DNA of 51,025 nt from Candidatus Cloacimonadota bacterium (GCA_029567705.1 JAKPXC010000058.1:1-51025); one strand, 5' to 3'. Positions 1-8,136 are shown, counted from the first letter of the stretch. Translations and numbers: made by a program. Notes: generated by a model not told the origin, from the sequence alone.

Positions 1-44
1 TTTAGCAGCACTTGTGAGACTTGCTCTTCGAGAGGAACTGACAT
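1..44 (-). CDS. 5' end of an unidentified gene, cut by the window edge
   Basis: An ATG at 44 on the minus strand opens a frame that runs off the left edge without a stop (begins MSVPLEEQVSQVLL). A good Shine-Dalgarno (AGGAGT, complement of 51-56) sits 6-7 nt upstream, and a TATAAT box lies at 92-87. Fourteen residues are too few to name the family; a short acidic N-terminus followed by a helix is all that shows. The gene is divergent from the DUF3795 gene at 215. Confidence 0.6.
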   Translation of the reverse strand, partial: MSVPLEEQVSQVLL

Positions 45-86
45 AATAACACTCCTTTGTCGTTATTGGTAGTGCTACTTTATGTG

Positions 87-115
87 ATTATAGTTCCTCT
101 CAAGTTTTTTCTCTA
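87..115 (-). promoter_or_regulatory. Putative promoter of the edge gene
   Basis: On the minus strand, TATAAT (92-87) is preceded at 17 nt by TAGAGA (115-110). The start of transcription would fall near 80, giving a leader of about 35 nt that contains the AGGAGT ribosome site. The -10 is perfect; the -35 is weak. Confidence 0.4.
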
Positions 116-145
116 CCCACTTTAATTGAACTTGAGCCTAAGAGA

Positions 146-174
146 TTGACGACTCCCGGGATTGCTCATACGTG
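146..174 (+). promoter_or_regulatory. Putative promoter of the DUF3795 gene (TTGACG-17-TACGTG)
   Basis: TTGACG at 146-151 and TACGTG at 169-174, 17 nt apart, lie about 40 nt upstream of the start codon at 215. The same TTGAC box is seen before ten other genes of the window, which supports it more than the weak -10 does. Confidence 0.4.
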
Positions 175-214
175 TGTTGGGCATAGATAACCTTATGTAA
201 ATAAAGGAGCTATC

Positions 215-682
215 ATGAAAGAACCGCGTGATTATCTGGCCTGTTGCGGCCTGTACTGCAAAATGTGCAGCTTGGTGAACGGCATGCCTGAAGCAGGCCG
301 GGCTCTGCATACGATTATGAAAGACGAAGGCTGGGAAAGCTTTGGCAGCTATGTCTATCCGGAGTTTGAGGCCTTCTGGAAGGTTCTCACTGAGATTTCG
401 GTCTTCGATGAGATCTCTCCCCTCTGCCAGGGCGGCTGCGGCAATCCTGATTGCCAAATCCGCATCTGTGCCAAAGAAAAAGGCATTGCCGCTTGCGGGC
501 TTTGTGCAGACTTTCCCTGTTCCCTCTTTGACGATTTTACTCAGCAGTATCCCTTCATTATCGAGAACGGCTACCGCATCAGAGAGATCGGGATCGAAGC
601 CTGGCTGACCGAGCAGGAAGAACTTGTGACAAAAGGCATCACCAACCGTGAGCTAAGGAAACAGCATCAGAACGGCAATTGA
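215..682 (+). CDS. DUF3795 cysteine-rich protein
   Basis: 155 residues, start fixed by AGGAG 7 nt upstream of ATG 215. The N-terminus has the CCGLYCKMC pattern (residues about 10-18) that marks the DUF3795 family. More cysteines follow in a central cluster (CQGGCGNPDC, then CAKEKGIAACGLCADFPC), so about thirteen cysteines could bind zinc or an iron-sulfur centre. There is no signal peptide or membrane segment, so it should be cytoplasmic. The family is common in anaerobes and has no established biochemical role. The gene appears monocistronic. The family call rests on the cysteine spacing and length. Confidence 0.8.
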   Translation: MKEPRDYLACCGLYCKMCSLVNGMPEAGRALHTIMKDEGWESFGSYVYPEFEAFWKVLTEISVFDEISPLCQGGCGNPDCQIRICAKEKGIAACGLCADFPCSLFDDFTQQYPFIIENGYRIREIGIEAWLTEQEELVTKGITNRELRKQHQNGN

Positions 683-798
683 GCTGCTTATTGCCTGAGC
701 TTCAGGAGAATCCTACAGTCCTCTATATAATGATTGTTGTGAGAAAGGAACGGATATTGCACCGTTAATCTGCTATATTTGAGATAGGGAGGTTACAA

Positions 799-2115
799 AT
801 GAAAAGGCTTGCGATTTTGTCGCTCATTGTCGTGGTGTTTATGCCCATCACTGTGTGGGCAGATCTGAGGATAAATCAGCGTTCCTCTGAAAGAAATGAT
901 TTTACTTTCCAGAACGATGAAGTTTATTATTATTACGAATATCGGGAGGATATTCCCTCCTACCTGCCTGATTATCCGGAAGTGATACAAAGTCTATTGG
1001 TTAGAACCCGGTTTGTCGATTGGGATGGCACAGATACCGGTTGGGTGGAATCAACTTTGGCCTTCAATCCGGAAGTGGTCTATAATCAGACCGGGAAGCA
1101 GATCAGTTATTATGACCTGATTCCGGGAGAACGCAGAGTGGAACAATATGATCAGCAGGGACGCCTGGTTACTCTGAGTCGATATGACATGTTGGAAAAC
1201 ACACCCAGATACCGCATCACCGAGTTCCAATACGGAGCTTATGGCTATCCGGAGATTATCATCTACGGCGAACGTACCGAAGCAGGATTTTCCCAGTTTG
1301 AGAAATTTGTGAGTCAGATCGATGCTAATGGCCTGAAACTTGAGGAAACAAAGTATGTTTCGGATGATTCGCTTACTTGGACTCCAAGTAAAAAGTACGT
1401 GCTCCATCACTCCGGCCAGATGCTTCCGGAGAGCTTTGTAATGAAGAAATTCAATCCGCTCTTTGACGTCCGGATCTTCTATTATTCCTACAACTCCCTG
1501 CAGGACTGTTATCAAAGCGGGCTTTACAGCAGAGCTATGGTGGATTCCGTCCAAACTTACGAATATAATGAAGGCACTTGGTATGCTGAGGAGCTACACT
1601 ACTACAATTATGGAGCGTACAACAATTTGATCCATATAGGCGTTAATCAGTACGATCTGGAATACATGGTGTATCCGGATTATCAGCCAAGTCAATTCAG
1701 TTTCAGCTTTACACCCGAAGGCTACCTAACCGGCCAGTACTGGGGAGTGGATGATGGTCTGGCGCCGCCCACCTGGGGATCGACCACATATACCTGGGAG
1801 CTTCCCACGGCTTCCGATGATCCCGTCTTAACGCCCTGCCCTGCTCCGCAAATCTCGGCTTATCCCAATCCCTTCCGGCAGGATACCAAGCTGATTCTGC
1901 GTTTAACCGCCCCGGGAGAGATCAAGCTGGGAGTCTATAATCTACGAGGACAACTGGTTCGCAACCTCGTGGAGGAATTCCGTACAGAAGGAACCCACAA
2001 TATCACTTGGGACGGCAGAGACGGTAGTGGTCGTGAACTGGCCCCCGGGATTTACTTCCTGAAGCTGGAAAGTGGTGGCTCAGTCACCAGCTCCAAGCTC
2101 ATACATCTGAGATAG
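799..2115 (+). CDS. Secreted protein with C-terminal FlgD/T9SS-like sorting domain
   Basis: 438 residues. GGGAGG precedes ATG 799. Residues 1-21 form a signal peptide ending VWADL. The body is rich in Tyr and short beta segments and matches no family I recognise. The last ~85 residues are a FlgD-like Ig domain: YPNPF, then LGVYNLRGQLVRNL, WDGRDGSGRELAPGIYFLKL and a short basic end (KLIHLR). In the FCB group such tails direct export by the type IX system or a related route. A similar tail closes the gene at 8137. It is probably exported and surface-attached or released. It converges on the CrtI-like gene, with a bidirectional terminator between them. Confidence 0.85.
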   Translation: MKRLAILSLIVVVFMPITVWADLRINQRSSERNDFTFQNDEVYYYYEYREDIPSYLPDYPEVIQSLLVRTRFVDWDGTDTGWVESTLAFNPEVVYNQTGKQISYYDLIPGERRVEQYDQQGRLVTLSRYDMLENTPRYRITEFQYGAYGYPEIIIYGERTEAGFSQFEKFVSQIDANGLKLEETKYVSDDSLTWTPSKKYVLHHSGQMLPESFVMKKFNPLFDVRIFYYSYNSLQDCYQSGLYSRAMVDSVQTYEYNEGTWYAEELHYYNYGAYNNLIHIGVNQYDLEYMVYPDYQPSQFSFSFTPEGYLTGQYWGVDDGLAPPTWGSTTYTWELPTASDDPVLTPCPAPQISAYPNPFRQDTKLILRLTAPGEIKLGVYNLRGQLVRNLVEEFRTEGTHNITWDGRDGSGRELAPGIYFLKLESGGSVTSSKLIHLR

Positions 2116-2127
2116 AATTTCTTCAGT

Positions 2128-2195
2128 AAAAAAGAAGCTCCGGCCAAATCCGGCGCCGTTTATAGCAGCAGGATTGGGACGGAGCTTCTTTATTT
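2128..2195. terminator. Bidirectional terminator between convergent genes
   Basis: AAGAAGCTCCG (2132-2142) pairs perfectly with CGGAGCTTCTT (2180-2190). A smaller GC-rich hairpin lies in the 37-nt loop. T-rich sequence follows on the plus strand (TTTATTT) and on the minus strand (TTTTTTACTG), so it can stop both the gene ending at 2115 and the one ending at 2202. Confidence 0.8.
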
Positions 2196-2201
2196 AAACA
2201 A

Positions 2202-3683
2202 CTATAGTTTCAGACCAGTGAAGAGATTCACGCTGATGCGGGCAGATTCGTAGATGGTGGGCAAGCCGGAGCCGGGATGGGTTCCGCCACCGACCAGGTA
2301 GCAATTCTTCAGTTCTTCGAATCTGTTGCGGGGTCTCAGGTATAACATCTGATCCAGGCTGTGCGCCAGATTGAAAGTGGCACCGAAATAGACGTTGTAG
2401 TCTTTTTCCCATTCTGCCGGGGTGATGATCTTTTCCTGTTCGATACAGGCTTCGATATCCTCCATACCGGGCAGATTCTCTGCAATCAGCTTGAGCACTT
2501 TGTCCCGGTAGGCCTTCTTCTCTCTCTCCCAATTGATTCCACTCTTGTTATTTGCCACGGGAACCAGCACGTAGAGGGCGGATTTGCCTTCTGGAGCCAG
2601 GCTGGGATCCAGGGCAGAGGGATTCTGCACGTAGAAAGCGGTGTCCTGATGCAGAGTCTTGCGGCCAAAGATATCCTCCACGTTCTCCCGGTAAGTAGGA
2701 CCAAAACGGATATTGTGATGAGGCAGGTCTACCTTACGGTTCAAACCCAGATACAGCATGAAAGTGGAGCAGGAGTATTTCATGGTCTTGAGCTTGGAAC
2801 GGTTGTATTTCTTGAGTGTCCCGGGGGCCAGCAGATGGCTCATGGCATGGGCAAAATCCGCATTGATAAAGACCGCCTCGCCGAAGAGCTCGCTGCTGTC
2901 CTGCAGCCTGACGCCGGTCACTTCCTTACCTTCCAGAATCAGTTCTTGTACAGGTGAGTTGAGCCGGATTTCTCCGCCGTCTTCTTCGATCACTTTGGCC
3001 ATGGCTTCGGAGATTTTGGAGAGACCGCCCATCACGTGGTAGATGCCATTGTAATGCTCCACAAAGGGGATGATGGTGAAAGCACCGGGGCATTCCCAGG
3101 GAGACATGCCCAGATACTTGGATTGGAAAGTGAAGGCCAGGCGGAGCTTTTCGCTTTTGAAATAGTCTCCCAGAACTCCATAGAGTGAACGTCCCAGAGA
3201 CAGCACCGGTAAAGCTCCCAAGAGATGATGGGAAACCATCCGTTCCGGGCTGGAATAATCTATCTGCAGGCAGGGAAGCAGCTTTTCGTGGCGTTTGGTC
3301 TCTTTCTCCATGAACTTGGCCAGACCCTCTTCCTCGCCGGGAAAGAGCCGGGCGACATCTTCTTTCATATCTTGAAGATCGGTGCGTATATCCAGCTTGA
3401 AATCGGGATAGTAAAGGCTATACATGGGTTCCAGCAGACGGGTATCCAGATAGTCTTCCGTCTTGCGTCCCGCCAGGTTGAAGATCTCATCCAGAATGTA
3501 TTTCATCATCAGGAAAGTGGGGCCTGTATCAAAGTGAAAATCCCCGATGTCTATCCTGGCATTGCGTCCACCCACTCTGTCCGCCTTCTCCAAGATGGTA
3601 ACCTTGTATCCGTGTTTTTGCAGCAGCATGCCGGCTGTAAGCCCACCCGGACCTGCTCCGACAATCAGAACTTCCTTTTTCAT
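2202..3683 (-). CDS. Phytoene desaturase (CrtI)-family FAD oxidoreductase
   Basis: 493 residues from the ATG at 3683, chosen because AGGAG (3695-3691) lies 7 nt upstream and the protein then begins MKKEVLIVGAGPGG. The frame is open up to 3839, but that extension lacks a ribosome site and family similarity. Residues 5-40 form the Rossmann dinucleotide-binding motif (VGAGPGGLTAG...EKADRVGGR). The C-terminus carries the second FAD motif of the CrtI family (YLVGGGTHPGSGLPT, about 462-476). Such enzymes desaturate or isomerise carotenoids or related polyenes. No phytoene synthase or other carotenoid gene is nearby, so the substrate is unknown. It is transcribed alone. Confidence 0.87.
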   Translation of the reverse strand: MKKEVLIVGAGPGGLTAGMLLQKHGYKVTILEKADRVGGRNARIDIGDFHFDTGPTFLMMKYILDEIFNLAGRKTEDYLDTRLLEPMYSLYYPDFKLDIRTDLQDMKEDVARLFPGEEEGLAKFMEKETKRHEKLLPCLQIDYSSPERMVSHHLLGALPVLSLGRSLYGVLGDYFKSEKLRLAFTFQSKYLGMSPWECPGAFTIIPFVEHYNGIYHVMGGLSKISEAMAKVIEEDGGEIRLNSPVQELILEGKEVTGVRLQDSSELFGEAVFINADFAHAMSHLLAPGTLKKYNRSKLKTMKYSCSTFMLYLGLNRKVDLPHHNIRFGPTYRENVEDIFGRKTLHQDTAFYVQNPSALDPSLAPEGKSALYVLVPVANNKSGINWEREKKAYRDKVLKLIAENLPGMEDIEACIEQEKIITPAEWEKDYNVYFGATFNLAHSLDQMLYLRPRNRFEELKNCYLVGGGTHPGSGLPTIYESARISVNLFTGLKL

Positions 3684-3711
3684 GCTGAATCTCCTGATTT
3701 TGTTTTTTCCG

Positions 3712-3739
3712 AGTGTAGATTCTCTGTGATTTCCGTCAA
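3712..3739 (-). promoter_or_regulatory. Putative promoter of the CrtI-like gene (TTGACG-16-TACACT)
   Basis: Reading the minus strand, TTGACG (3739-3734) and TACACT (3717-3712) are 16 nt apart, giving a start near 3705 and a 20-nt leader containing AGGAG before the ATG at 3683. This supports the short start for the gene. Confidence 0.5.
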
Positions 3740-3984
3740 TGATAATTCTCTCTGTTTTATTCATCCTATAATGGAGCAAGAGAGCTTTTTCACCGGAACC
3801 TGATGCGTTTATGCAGAATCTCTCTACCAAGTACAACAACCCTGACGGCTATTATGCTATATCCAACCAACAATCATCGAGAGATGACACACTTATTTCA
3901 CTTCGCCATCAGATTGTTTAGCAAGCAGTTATCCATCCGCTCATCAGATATTATAGATTCTCTCGAAAATAGTTCTTGACAGAA
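3740..3984. other. Intergenic stretch between divergent transcription units
   Basis: The 382-nt gap from 3684 to 4065 holds the minus-strand promoter of the CrtI-like gene at its left end and the promoter and operator of the winged-helix gene at its right end. Between about 3740 and 3970 I see no gene, RNA or clear repeat. Confidence 0.5.
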
Positions 3985-4007
3985 AGTACTTTGCTCCACA
4001 AAGTGCT
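3976..4007 (+). promoter_or_regulatory. TTGACA box with overlapping dyad, possible autoregulatory operator
   Basis: TTGACA lies at 3976-3981. Immediately downstream, in the spacer and -10 zone, is a dyad: AGTACTTTG (3985-3993), 5-nt centre CTCCA, CAAAGTGCT (3999-4007), with 8 of 9 positions paired. The -10 (CAAAGT at 17 nt) is poor, as expected for a regulated promoter. Its position before a winged-helix regulator gene makes self-repression the simplest reading. Confidence 0.4.
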
Positions 4008-4065
4008 CTGTGTGGTTAGCAGATACCAAGGCTGGCCACTGATAACAATGTAATGAGAGGTAAAC

Positions 4066-4557
4066 ATGAGCCGGATAACGAAAGACTTGCTGGAGAAGCT
4101 GGGAGCCCTGGATCAGATGATACACACTCCTGCCCGCCTGGCAATTGTAAAGACACTCAACGAGCTGGACAGGATAGATTGTGTTGAGCTCGCCGATCTC
4201 ACTCAGCTAAGCTGGGGCAATCTCTCATCTCATCTTAGCCGTTTGGAAGAATCAGGATATGTGCATCAGGAGAAATCCTGGATAGGAAAGAAGCCCAACA
4301 CCAGAGTAGAACTCACGGACAAAGGCCGGGTGGCCTTCCTGAATTGGGCATCCACCATCCTTTCCGCTTTGCCTTCGCAGATCAGTTCTGAGCTCTTCGT
4401 GGATAAAACCGAGAGTCAAGAGCCAAGCCTACCGGCTCCTGCTCCCAAACTTCCGGCAGAATCAGGCACCGGCAAGGTTCTCTGGTTTCTGCCCACCTAC
4501 CACCGTTGGGATATCAGCGTGCCTCCCATCGATGGTATCAACCAACAATGCTGTTAG
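4066..4557 (+). CDS. Winged-helix transcriptional regulator with proline-rich tail
   Basis: 163 residues. GAGAGG lies 5 nt before ATG 4066. Residues ~15-105 form a winged-helix DNA-binding domain of the MarR/HTH_34 type: helices HTPARLAIVKTL and CVELADLTQLSWGNLSSHLSRLEESGYV, then a wing with KKPNTRVELTDKGR. Such proteins are usually about 100 residues. This one adds some 55 residues with an acidic and proline-rich linker (PSLPAPAPKLPAE) and an aromatic end closing in Cys-Cys, a possible ligand site of unknown use. It is probably a repressor acting on the dyad at 3985-4007. The stop codon overlaps the ribosome site of a small downstream ORF. Confidence 0.82.
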   Translation: MSRITKDLLEKLGALDQMIHTPARLAIVKTLNELDRIDCVELADLTQLSWGNLSSHLSRLEESGYVHQEKSWIGKKPNTRVELTDKGRVAFLNWASTILSALPSQISSELFVDKTESQEPSLPAPAPKLPAESGTGKVLWFLPTYHRWDISVPPIDGINQQCC

Positions 4558-4565
4558 GAGGAACA

Positions 4566-4670
4566 ATGAAAAGAACGGGCAGCATACTTTCTACCTGGAT
4601 GAAGGATAGAGGAAGCCTGGCCTTCGGCAAGCCCAGCCAGAGCACAGCTATCCAAAAGCTAATCGACTAA
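4566..4670 (+). CDS. Possible 34-residue small protein coupled to the regulator
   Basis: An ORF of 34 codons (begins MKRTGSILSTWMKDRG, ends AIQKLID) starts 8 nt after the regulator's stop. A full AGGAGG (4556-4561) overlaps that stop codon and lies 4 nt before the ATG. The peptide is basic (4 Lys, 2 Arg, 2 Asp) and has no membrane segment or recognised family. The strong ribosome site and tight coupling favour translation; the short length means chance cannot be excluded. A GC-rich hairpin follows at 4690. Confidence 0.4.
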   Translation: MKRTGSILSTWMKDRGSLAFGKPSQSTAIQKLID

Positions 4671-4689
4671 TCTGATAAATCGGAGTTAT

Positions 4690-4717
4690 GCGGGAGCGGC
4701 CAGTCCGTTCCCGCTTT
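4690..4717 (+). terminator. Hairpin with short T run, terminator or attenuator before tldD
   Basis: GCGGGAGCGG (4690-4699) pairs with CCGTTCCCGC (4705-4714) over 10 bp, with one G-U pair and a 5-nt loop, followed by TTT and then A/T-rich sequence. It probably ends or weakens transcription from the regulator operon before tldD. The T run is short, so partial read-through is likely. Confidence 0.55.
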
Positions 4718-4755
4718 CCAAAAAGTTTTAGAACAATAAAACACCGGGAGTAATT

Positions 4756-6198
4756 ATGGATTATCTCGACCTGGCCATGAATACAGCGCTGTCCCTGGGG
4801 GCAGATTATGCTGATATTCGGATCCAAAAGACCCAGACGCAGATGATATATCTGCAGAACCTGAGTTTAAAGAACACCTCCAACAACGTCCTGAACGGTT
4901 ATGGCGTCCGGGTCTTCAAGGATGGAGTGTGGGGCTTTGCCCATTCCAATATCTTTTCTGAAAAGGCCGTGGTGGCAACCGTTAAGCGTGCCTACGAGAT
5001 TGCCAAACTCAGTTCCCGGGCTCGCAAGGGTGCGGGATTGCGGCTTGCTCCAGAACGCAGTTATATCGCCACTTACAAAACTCCCATGGAGATCGATCCC
5101 TTCGAGGTTCCCATCAAAGAGAAGATCGAACTCATGATGGAAGTCAATAAGACCGTCAAGAACTATGAAGGCATCCGCCAGGCCGTCTTTTACATCCTTT
5201 CCAACAAAGATGAGAAGCTCTTTGCCTCCACCTTGGGAACCCGTCTGGACCTCACCACCGGCTTCATCAATCCCATGATCACGGCTACGGCTGTGCTGGA
5301 TGGAGATAGCCAAAGCCGTACCTTCGATGAAGGCGGCAGAGCAGTTGGTTGGGAATGGATAGAAGAGCTCAATCTGCTGGATCAGGCTCCCAGAATCGCC
5401 GAGGAAGCCCTTATGAAGGTGAAGGCCGGAAGCTTGGATGAAGAGAAAAGACGCACTCTGATCCTGGATCCCAACCACCTGGGCCTCACCATGCACGAAA
5501 GTGTGGGACATCCCACAGAACTGGATAGAGTTCTGGGCTGGGAAGCGGACTATGCCGGCATCTCTTTTGCCACTCCCGAGAAGCTGAAAAACTACCGTTA
5601 CGGCAGTGAGCTCATCAATTTCGTGGGTGATAATACTCTGCCTCAGGGCCTGGCCACTGCAGGCTTTGACGATGATGGCGTGCCCGGCCAGAAATGGCAC
5701 ATCATCAAAGATGGAATTCTCAACGAATACGGCAGCACCCGCGACACAGCCATGGAGATAGGCCTGAACTACTCCCGCGGTTGCAACCGTGCCACCTATT
5801 ACTATGATCAACCCATCAACCGCATCCCCAATCTCTATCTCCTGCCGGGCACCAAGCCCCTCACCCCCGCGGAATTGATCGCCGATACCGAAGAAGGCGT
5901 TTATATTCAAGGCCGTGGCAGCTTCTCGATCGACCAGCACAGAGTGAACTTCCAGTTTGGCGGAGACTTCTTCTGGGAGATCAAGAACGGTAAGCTGCAC
6001 CGTCCACTCAAGAAAATCCTCTACAAATCCAACAATCCGGAATTCTGGAACAGTTGCGACGCCATCTGCGATGAACGCTTCTGGCAGCCTTTTGGAGTGG
6101 TCAATTGCGGCAAAGGACAGCCTTCACAGACAGCCCGCATGACCCACGGTTCTGCGCCTGCAAGATTCCGCAACATCCGAGTGGGAGGTTCCCAATGA
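4756..6198 (+). CDS. tldD: TldD metalloprotease subunit
   Basis: 480 residues; GGGAG precedes ATG 4756. TldD forms a heterodimer with TldE/PmbA that degrades unfolded peptides and, in some bacteria, processes peptide antibiotics and antitoxins. The zinc motif HExxxH is present at 247-252 (HESVGH), and the cysteine ligand of the family fits Cys451 in NCGKGQP near the C-terminus. The length is normal for the family. The stop codon overlaps the start of pmbA by 4 nt (ATGA), so the two subunits are translationally coupled. It is cytoplasmic. Confidence 0.96.
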   Translation: MDYLDLAMNTALSLGADYADIRIQKTQTQMIYLQNLSLKNTSNNVLNGYGVRVFKDGVWGFAHSNIFSEKAVVATVKRAYEIAKLSSRARKGAGLRLAPERSYIATYKTPMEIDPFEVPIKEKIELMMEVNKTVKNYEGIRQAVFYILSNKDEKLFASTLGTRLDLTTGFINPMITATAVLDGDSQSRTFDEGGRAVGWEWIEELNLLDQAPRIAEEALMKVKAGSLDEEKRRTLILDPNHLGLTMHESVGHPTELDRVLGWEADYAGISFATPEKLKNYRYGSELINFVGDNTLPQGLATAGFDDDGVPGQKWHIIKDGILNEYGSTRDTAMEIGLNYSRGCNRATYYYDQPINRIPNLYLLPGTKPLTPAELIADTEEGVYIQGRGSFSIDQHRVNFQFGGDFFWEIKNGKLHRPLKKILYKSNNPEFWNSCDAICDERFWQPFGVVNCGKGQPSQTARMTHGSAPARFRNIRVGGSQ

Positions 6199-7475
6199 CA
6201 AAGAACATAGAAAAAGCCCTGCGCTACATCGAAAAGAACTGCAAAGCCGACGACTGGAGCGTTTCCGTCTGGACTAAGGACAGCCATGAGACCCGTTTTG
6301 CCCAAAACACCATTACTCAGCATATCGCCGGCGACAACCTGCAGATCAGCCTGGAAGTTGCTTACGACAACAAGACCGGAAAATCCCGCACCAACCAGGT
6401 GGACGAAGCCTCACTCAAGCAATTGGTAACTACTGCCCAGAATACAGCTCTGGAAAACCAACCCGATCCAGAGTATATGCCTACTCTGGGCAAACAGAAG
6501 CTGCCCAATCCGGTCAACTTCATTAAGGCAACTGCAGAGCTCGAACCCGCCGAGATGGTGGAGATAGTGCGCAAATCCATTGCCAATGCCGAAAAGCAGG
6601 ATGCCAAGGTTTCCGGCATGACCGAAAAGCACATCCAAAACAGCATTGTTGCCACCAAGAACGGACTCTATGCCGAAGCGGATTTTACTGAGTTTGGCCA
6701 TTCCATGACCATCAAGAAGCATGAGGCCGAAACCAAGGTCTCCTTCAATCACAAAGACTTTGGCAAGTTCAAGCTGAAGAGTGAATTGGACAGGCTCAAT
6801 GCCCAGCTCGAGAGCTTGGTGAAGTTCCAAAGCTTTGAAGCAGAAAAGCTCCCCGTGATCATCCGCCCGGAAGCCATGGTGGAAATGATCAGCTTTATGA
6901 GCTGGTTCCTGAATCGCCGCCAGGCCGACGAAGGCTTCACTCCCTTCACAGATCAATTGGGTAAAAGCTTCTTTGGCAAGAACTTCTCCCTATTCTCCAC
7001 CTTGAAAGATAAAGACCTGATCTCCACTCCCTTTGTTTCAGATGGACTGGCGGCCGAAGAGATCAGTTGGATCGACAAGGGCAAGCTGCTCAATATGCCC
7101 ACCACCCGCTACTGGGCCAAAGAAAAGAACGCCAAGCCTTCTCAACTCTACAATCTCTATGTTCCCGGCGATAATATCTCCGAAGCCGAGATGATGAAGA
7201 TGGTACCGCGCGGATTGATCATCAACCGCTTCTGGTATATCCGTGTGGTGGATATGAAACGTGGCGAACTCACCGGTATGACCCGCGATGGAGTTCTCTA
7301 CTTCGAAAAAGGCAAGGTGAAACACGCAGTAAATAACCTCCGCTGGAACGAAATCCCGCACGAAGTGACCCGCCGTATCCTTGCTCTGGGAAAAAGCCTG
7401 CCTGTGGAAGGCTATGCCAAGATCCCCACCATGCTGATCGATGGCTTCAACTTCGTGGATAAAACTTCATTCTAA
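6195..7475 (+). CDS. pmbA: TldE/PmbA, partner subunit of TldD
   Basis: 426 residues from ATG 6195, which overlaps the tldD stop (ATGA) and is preceded by GGGAGG. The frame is open further upstream inside tldD, but that part is not family-like. The protein has the TldD/PmbA fold but no HExxxH motif, as expected for the non-catalytic TldE subunit that shapes the substrate channel. Ends with MLIDGFNFVDKTSF. A strong terminator follows 22 nt later, so tldD-pmbA is a two-gene unit. Confidence 0.95.
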   Translation: MTKNIEKALRYIEKNCKADDWSVSVWTKDSHETRFAQNTITQHIAGDNLQISLEVAYDNKTGKSRTNQVDEASLKQLVTTAQNTALENQPDPEYMPTLGKQKLPNPVNFIKATAELEPAEMVEIVRKSIANAEKQDAKVSGMTEKHIQNSIVATKNGLYAEADFTEFGHSMTIKKHEAETKVSFNHKDFGKFKLKSELDRLNAQLESLVKFQSFEAEKLPVIIRPEAMVEMISFMSWFLNRRQADEGFTPFTDQLGKSFFGKNFSLFSTLKDKDLISTPFVSDGLAAEEISWIDKGKLLNMPTTRYWAKEKNAKPSQLYNLYVPGDNISEAEMMKMVPRGLIINRFWYIRVVDMKRGELTGMTRDGVLYFEKGKVKHAVNNLRWNEIPHEVTRRILALGKSLPVEGYAKIPTMLIDGFNFVDKTSF

Positions 7476-7497
7476 GACAGACCATTACCCCTGATAC

Positions 7498-7530
7498 AAA
7501 GCACTGCCCTTCGGGGTGGTGCTTTTCTTT
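7498..7530 (+). terminator. Strong intrinsic terminator after pmbA
   Basis: AAAGCACTGCCC (7498-7509) and GGGTGGTGCTTT (7514-7525) form a 12-bp stem with two G-U pairs, capped by a C(TTCG)G tetraloop, one of the most stable known. A T-rich tail (TTTTCTTTATT) follows. Confidence 0.93.
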
Positions 7531-7587
7531 ATTAGTGAACAGTGATCAGTGAACAGAACGTGATTAGTGACTAGTGATTAGAGCTGC
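7531..7587. repeat. Degenerate heptamer tract 1 (GTGANYA type)
   Basis: About seven near-copies of a 7-nt unit (GTGAACA, GTGATCA, GTGAACA, then GTGATTA, GTGACTA, GTGATTA) followed by GAGCTGC. It starts right after the pmbA terminator. Related tracts occur at 32663-32760 and 47641-47708, each running into AGAGCTGC. They resemble the short tandem repeats of filamentous cyanobacteria in form. Confidence 0.75.
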
Positions 7588-7683
7588 GAACCTTGTGCTG
7601 TTATACAATCCTATTACATCACTATTCCAGGTCCTGATGACTCCGAGGGTCTCAGAATTTGCCTAAAGAAGCACGATATTCCT

Positions 7684-7895
7684 GCATATACGCCAGATTA
7701 TAGCGAGGGTGCGGAGCGAAGCAGAGCTCCTCGTTCCTGAATCCTGGTTTTGCTCAATCTTCCAGAACCCTTCCCCTCCCCAGAGAGCGCTGCTCTCCGG
7801 GGAGGGGAAGGATTATTCTAACTTCTAGATCATCCATATCACATTCGAGGGGCTACGCTTCGCTCCGCACCCTCGCTATGATCTGTAGTATATGT
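7684..7895. repeat. MITE-like element with ~39-bp terminal inverted repeats
   Basis: The left arm (7684-7722, containing ATTATAGCGAGGGTGCGGAG) and right arm (7857-7895) are inverted copies with about five mismatches. The ~134 nt between them has no ORF but holds a second palindrome at 7769-7811: a 13-bp CCTTCCCCTCCCC/GGGGAGGGGAAGG stem, one mismatch, then a GAGAGC/GCTCTC stem. Part of the left arm recurs at 34390-34421. The structure fits a non-autonomous transposable element; no target duplication could be assigned. Confidence 0.6.
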
Positions 7896-7957
7896 TTGGC
7901 TTAGTACACTGTACCAATCCCATTACACAGTCAGATCTCAGTTCATCATAATGCGTC

Positions 7958-8042
7958 GCCGACTCTTCACCGAGTCTTGCAGGACTCTTCCCGAACAAAG
8001 TGCTCGGGAAGAGTCGGCGAAGAGTCGGTGAAGAGTCGGGGA
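7958..8042. repeat. GACTCTTC palindromic repeat, copy 1
   Basis: About 85 nt. The core stem GACTCTTCCCGA (7983-7994) / TCGGGAAGAGTC (8004-8015) has a short loop holding CAAAGTG. The left flank is GACTCTTCACCGAGTCTTGC; on the right, GAAGAGTCGG is repeated three times instead of completing the long palindrome. It shares about 90% identity with the copy at 34242. It lies about 38 nt upstream of the promoter of the propeller gene at 8137. Confidence 0.85.
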
Positions 8043-8079
8043 GAAACAGGTAAGCAAGTATCGTGGAACCATATAGTTC

Positions 8080-8085
8080 TTGACA
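8080..8085 (+). promoter_or_regulatory. TTGACA box upstream of the propeller gene
   Basis: TTGACA 51 nt before ATG 8137, inside AGTTCTTGACAAGTTCTTGC. No clear -10 at standard spacing (AAACTA at 17 nt). A nearly identical start (AGTTCTTGACA) precedes the winged-helix gene at 3971. Confidence 0.35.
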
Positions 8086-8136
8086 AGTTCTTGCTTTTGA
8101 TAAAACTACGAATCAAGACTTTGAGGAGGTGAAGAA

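Noticed and set aside
3684-3839. Longer N-terminus for the CrtI-like protein
   Set aside because: The extension overlaps the promoter at 3712-3739, lacks a ribosome site, and the FAD motif begins right after the ATG at 3683.
4867-6000. Minus-strand ORF of 377 codons
   Set aside because: Fully antisense to tldD, whose motifs are intact; codon bias explains the missing stops.
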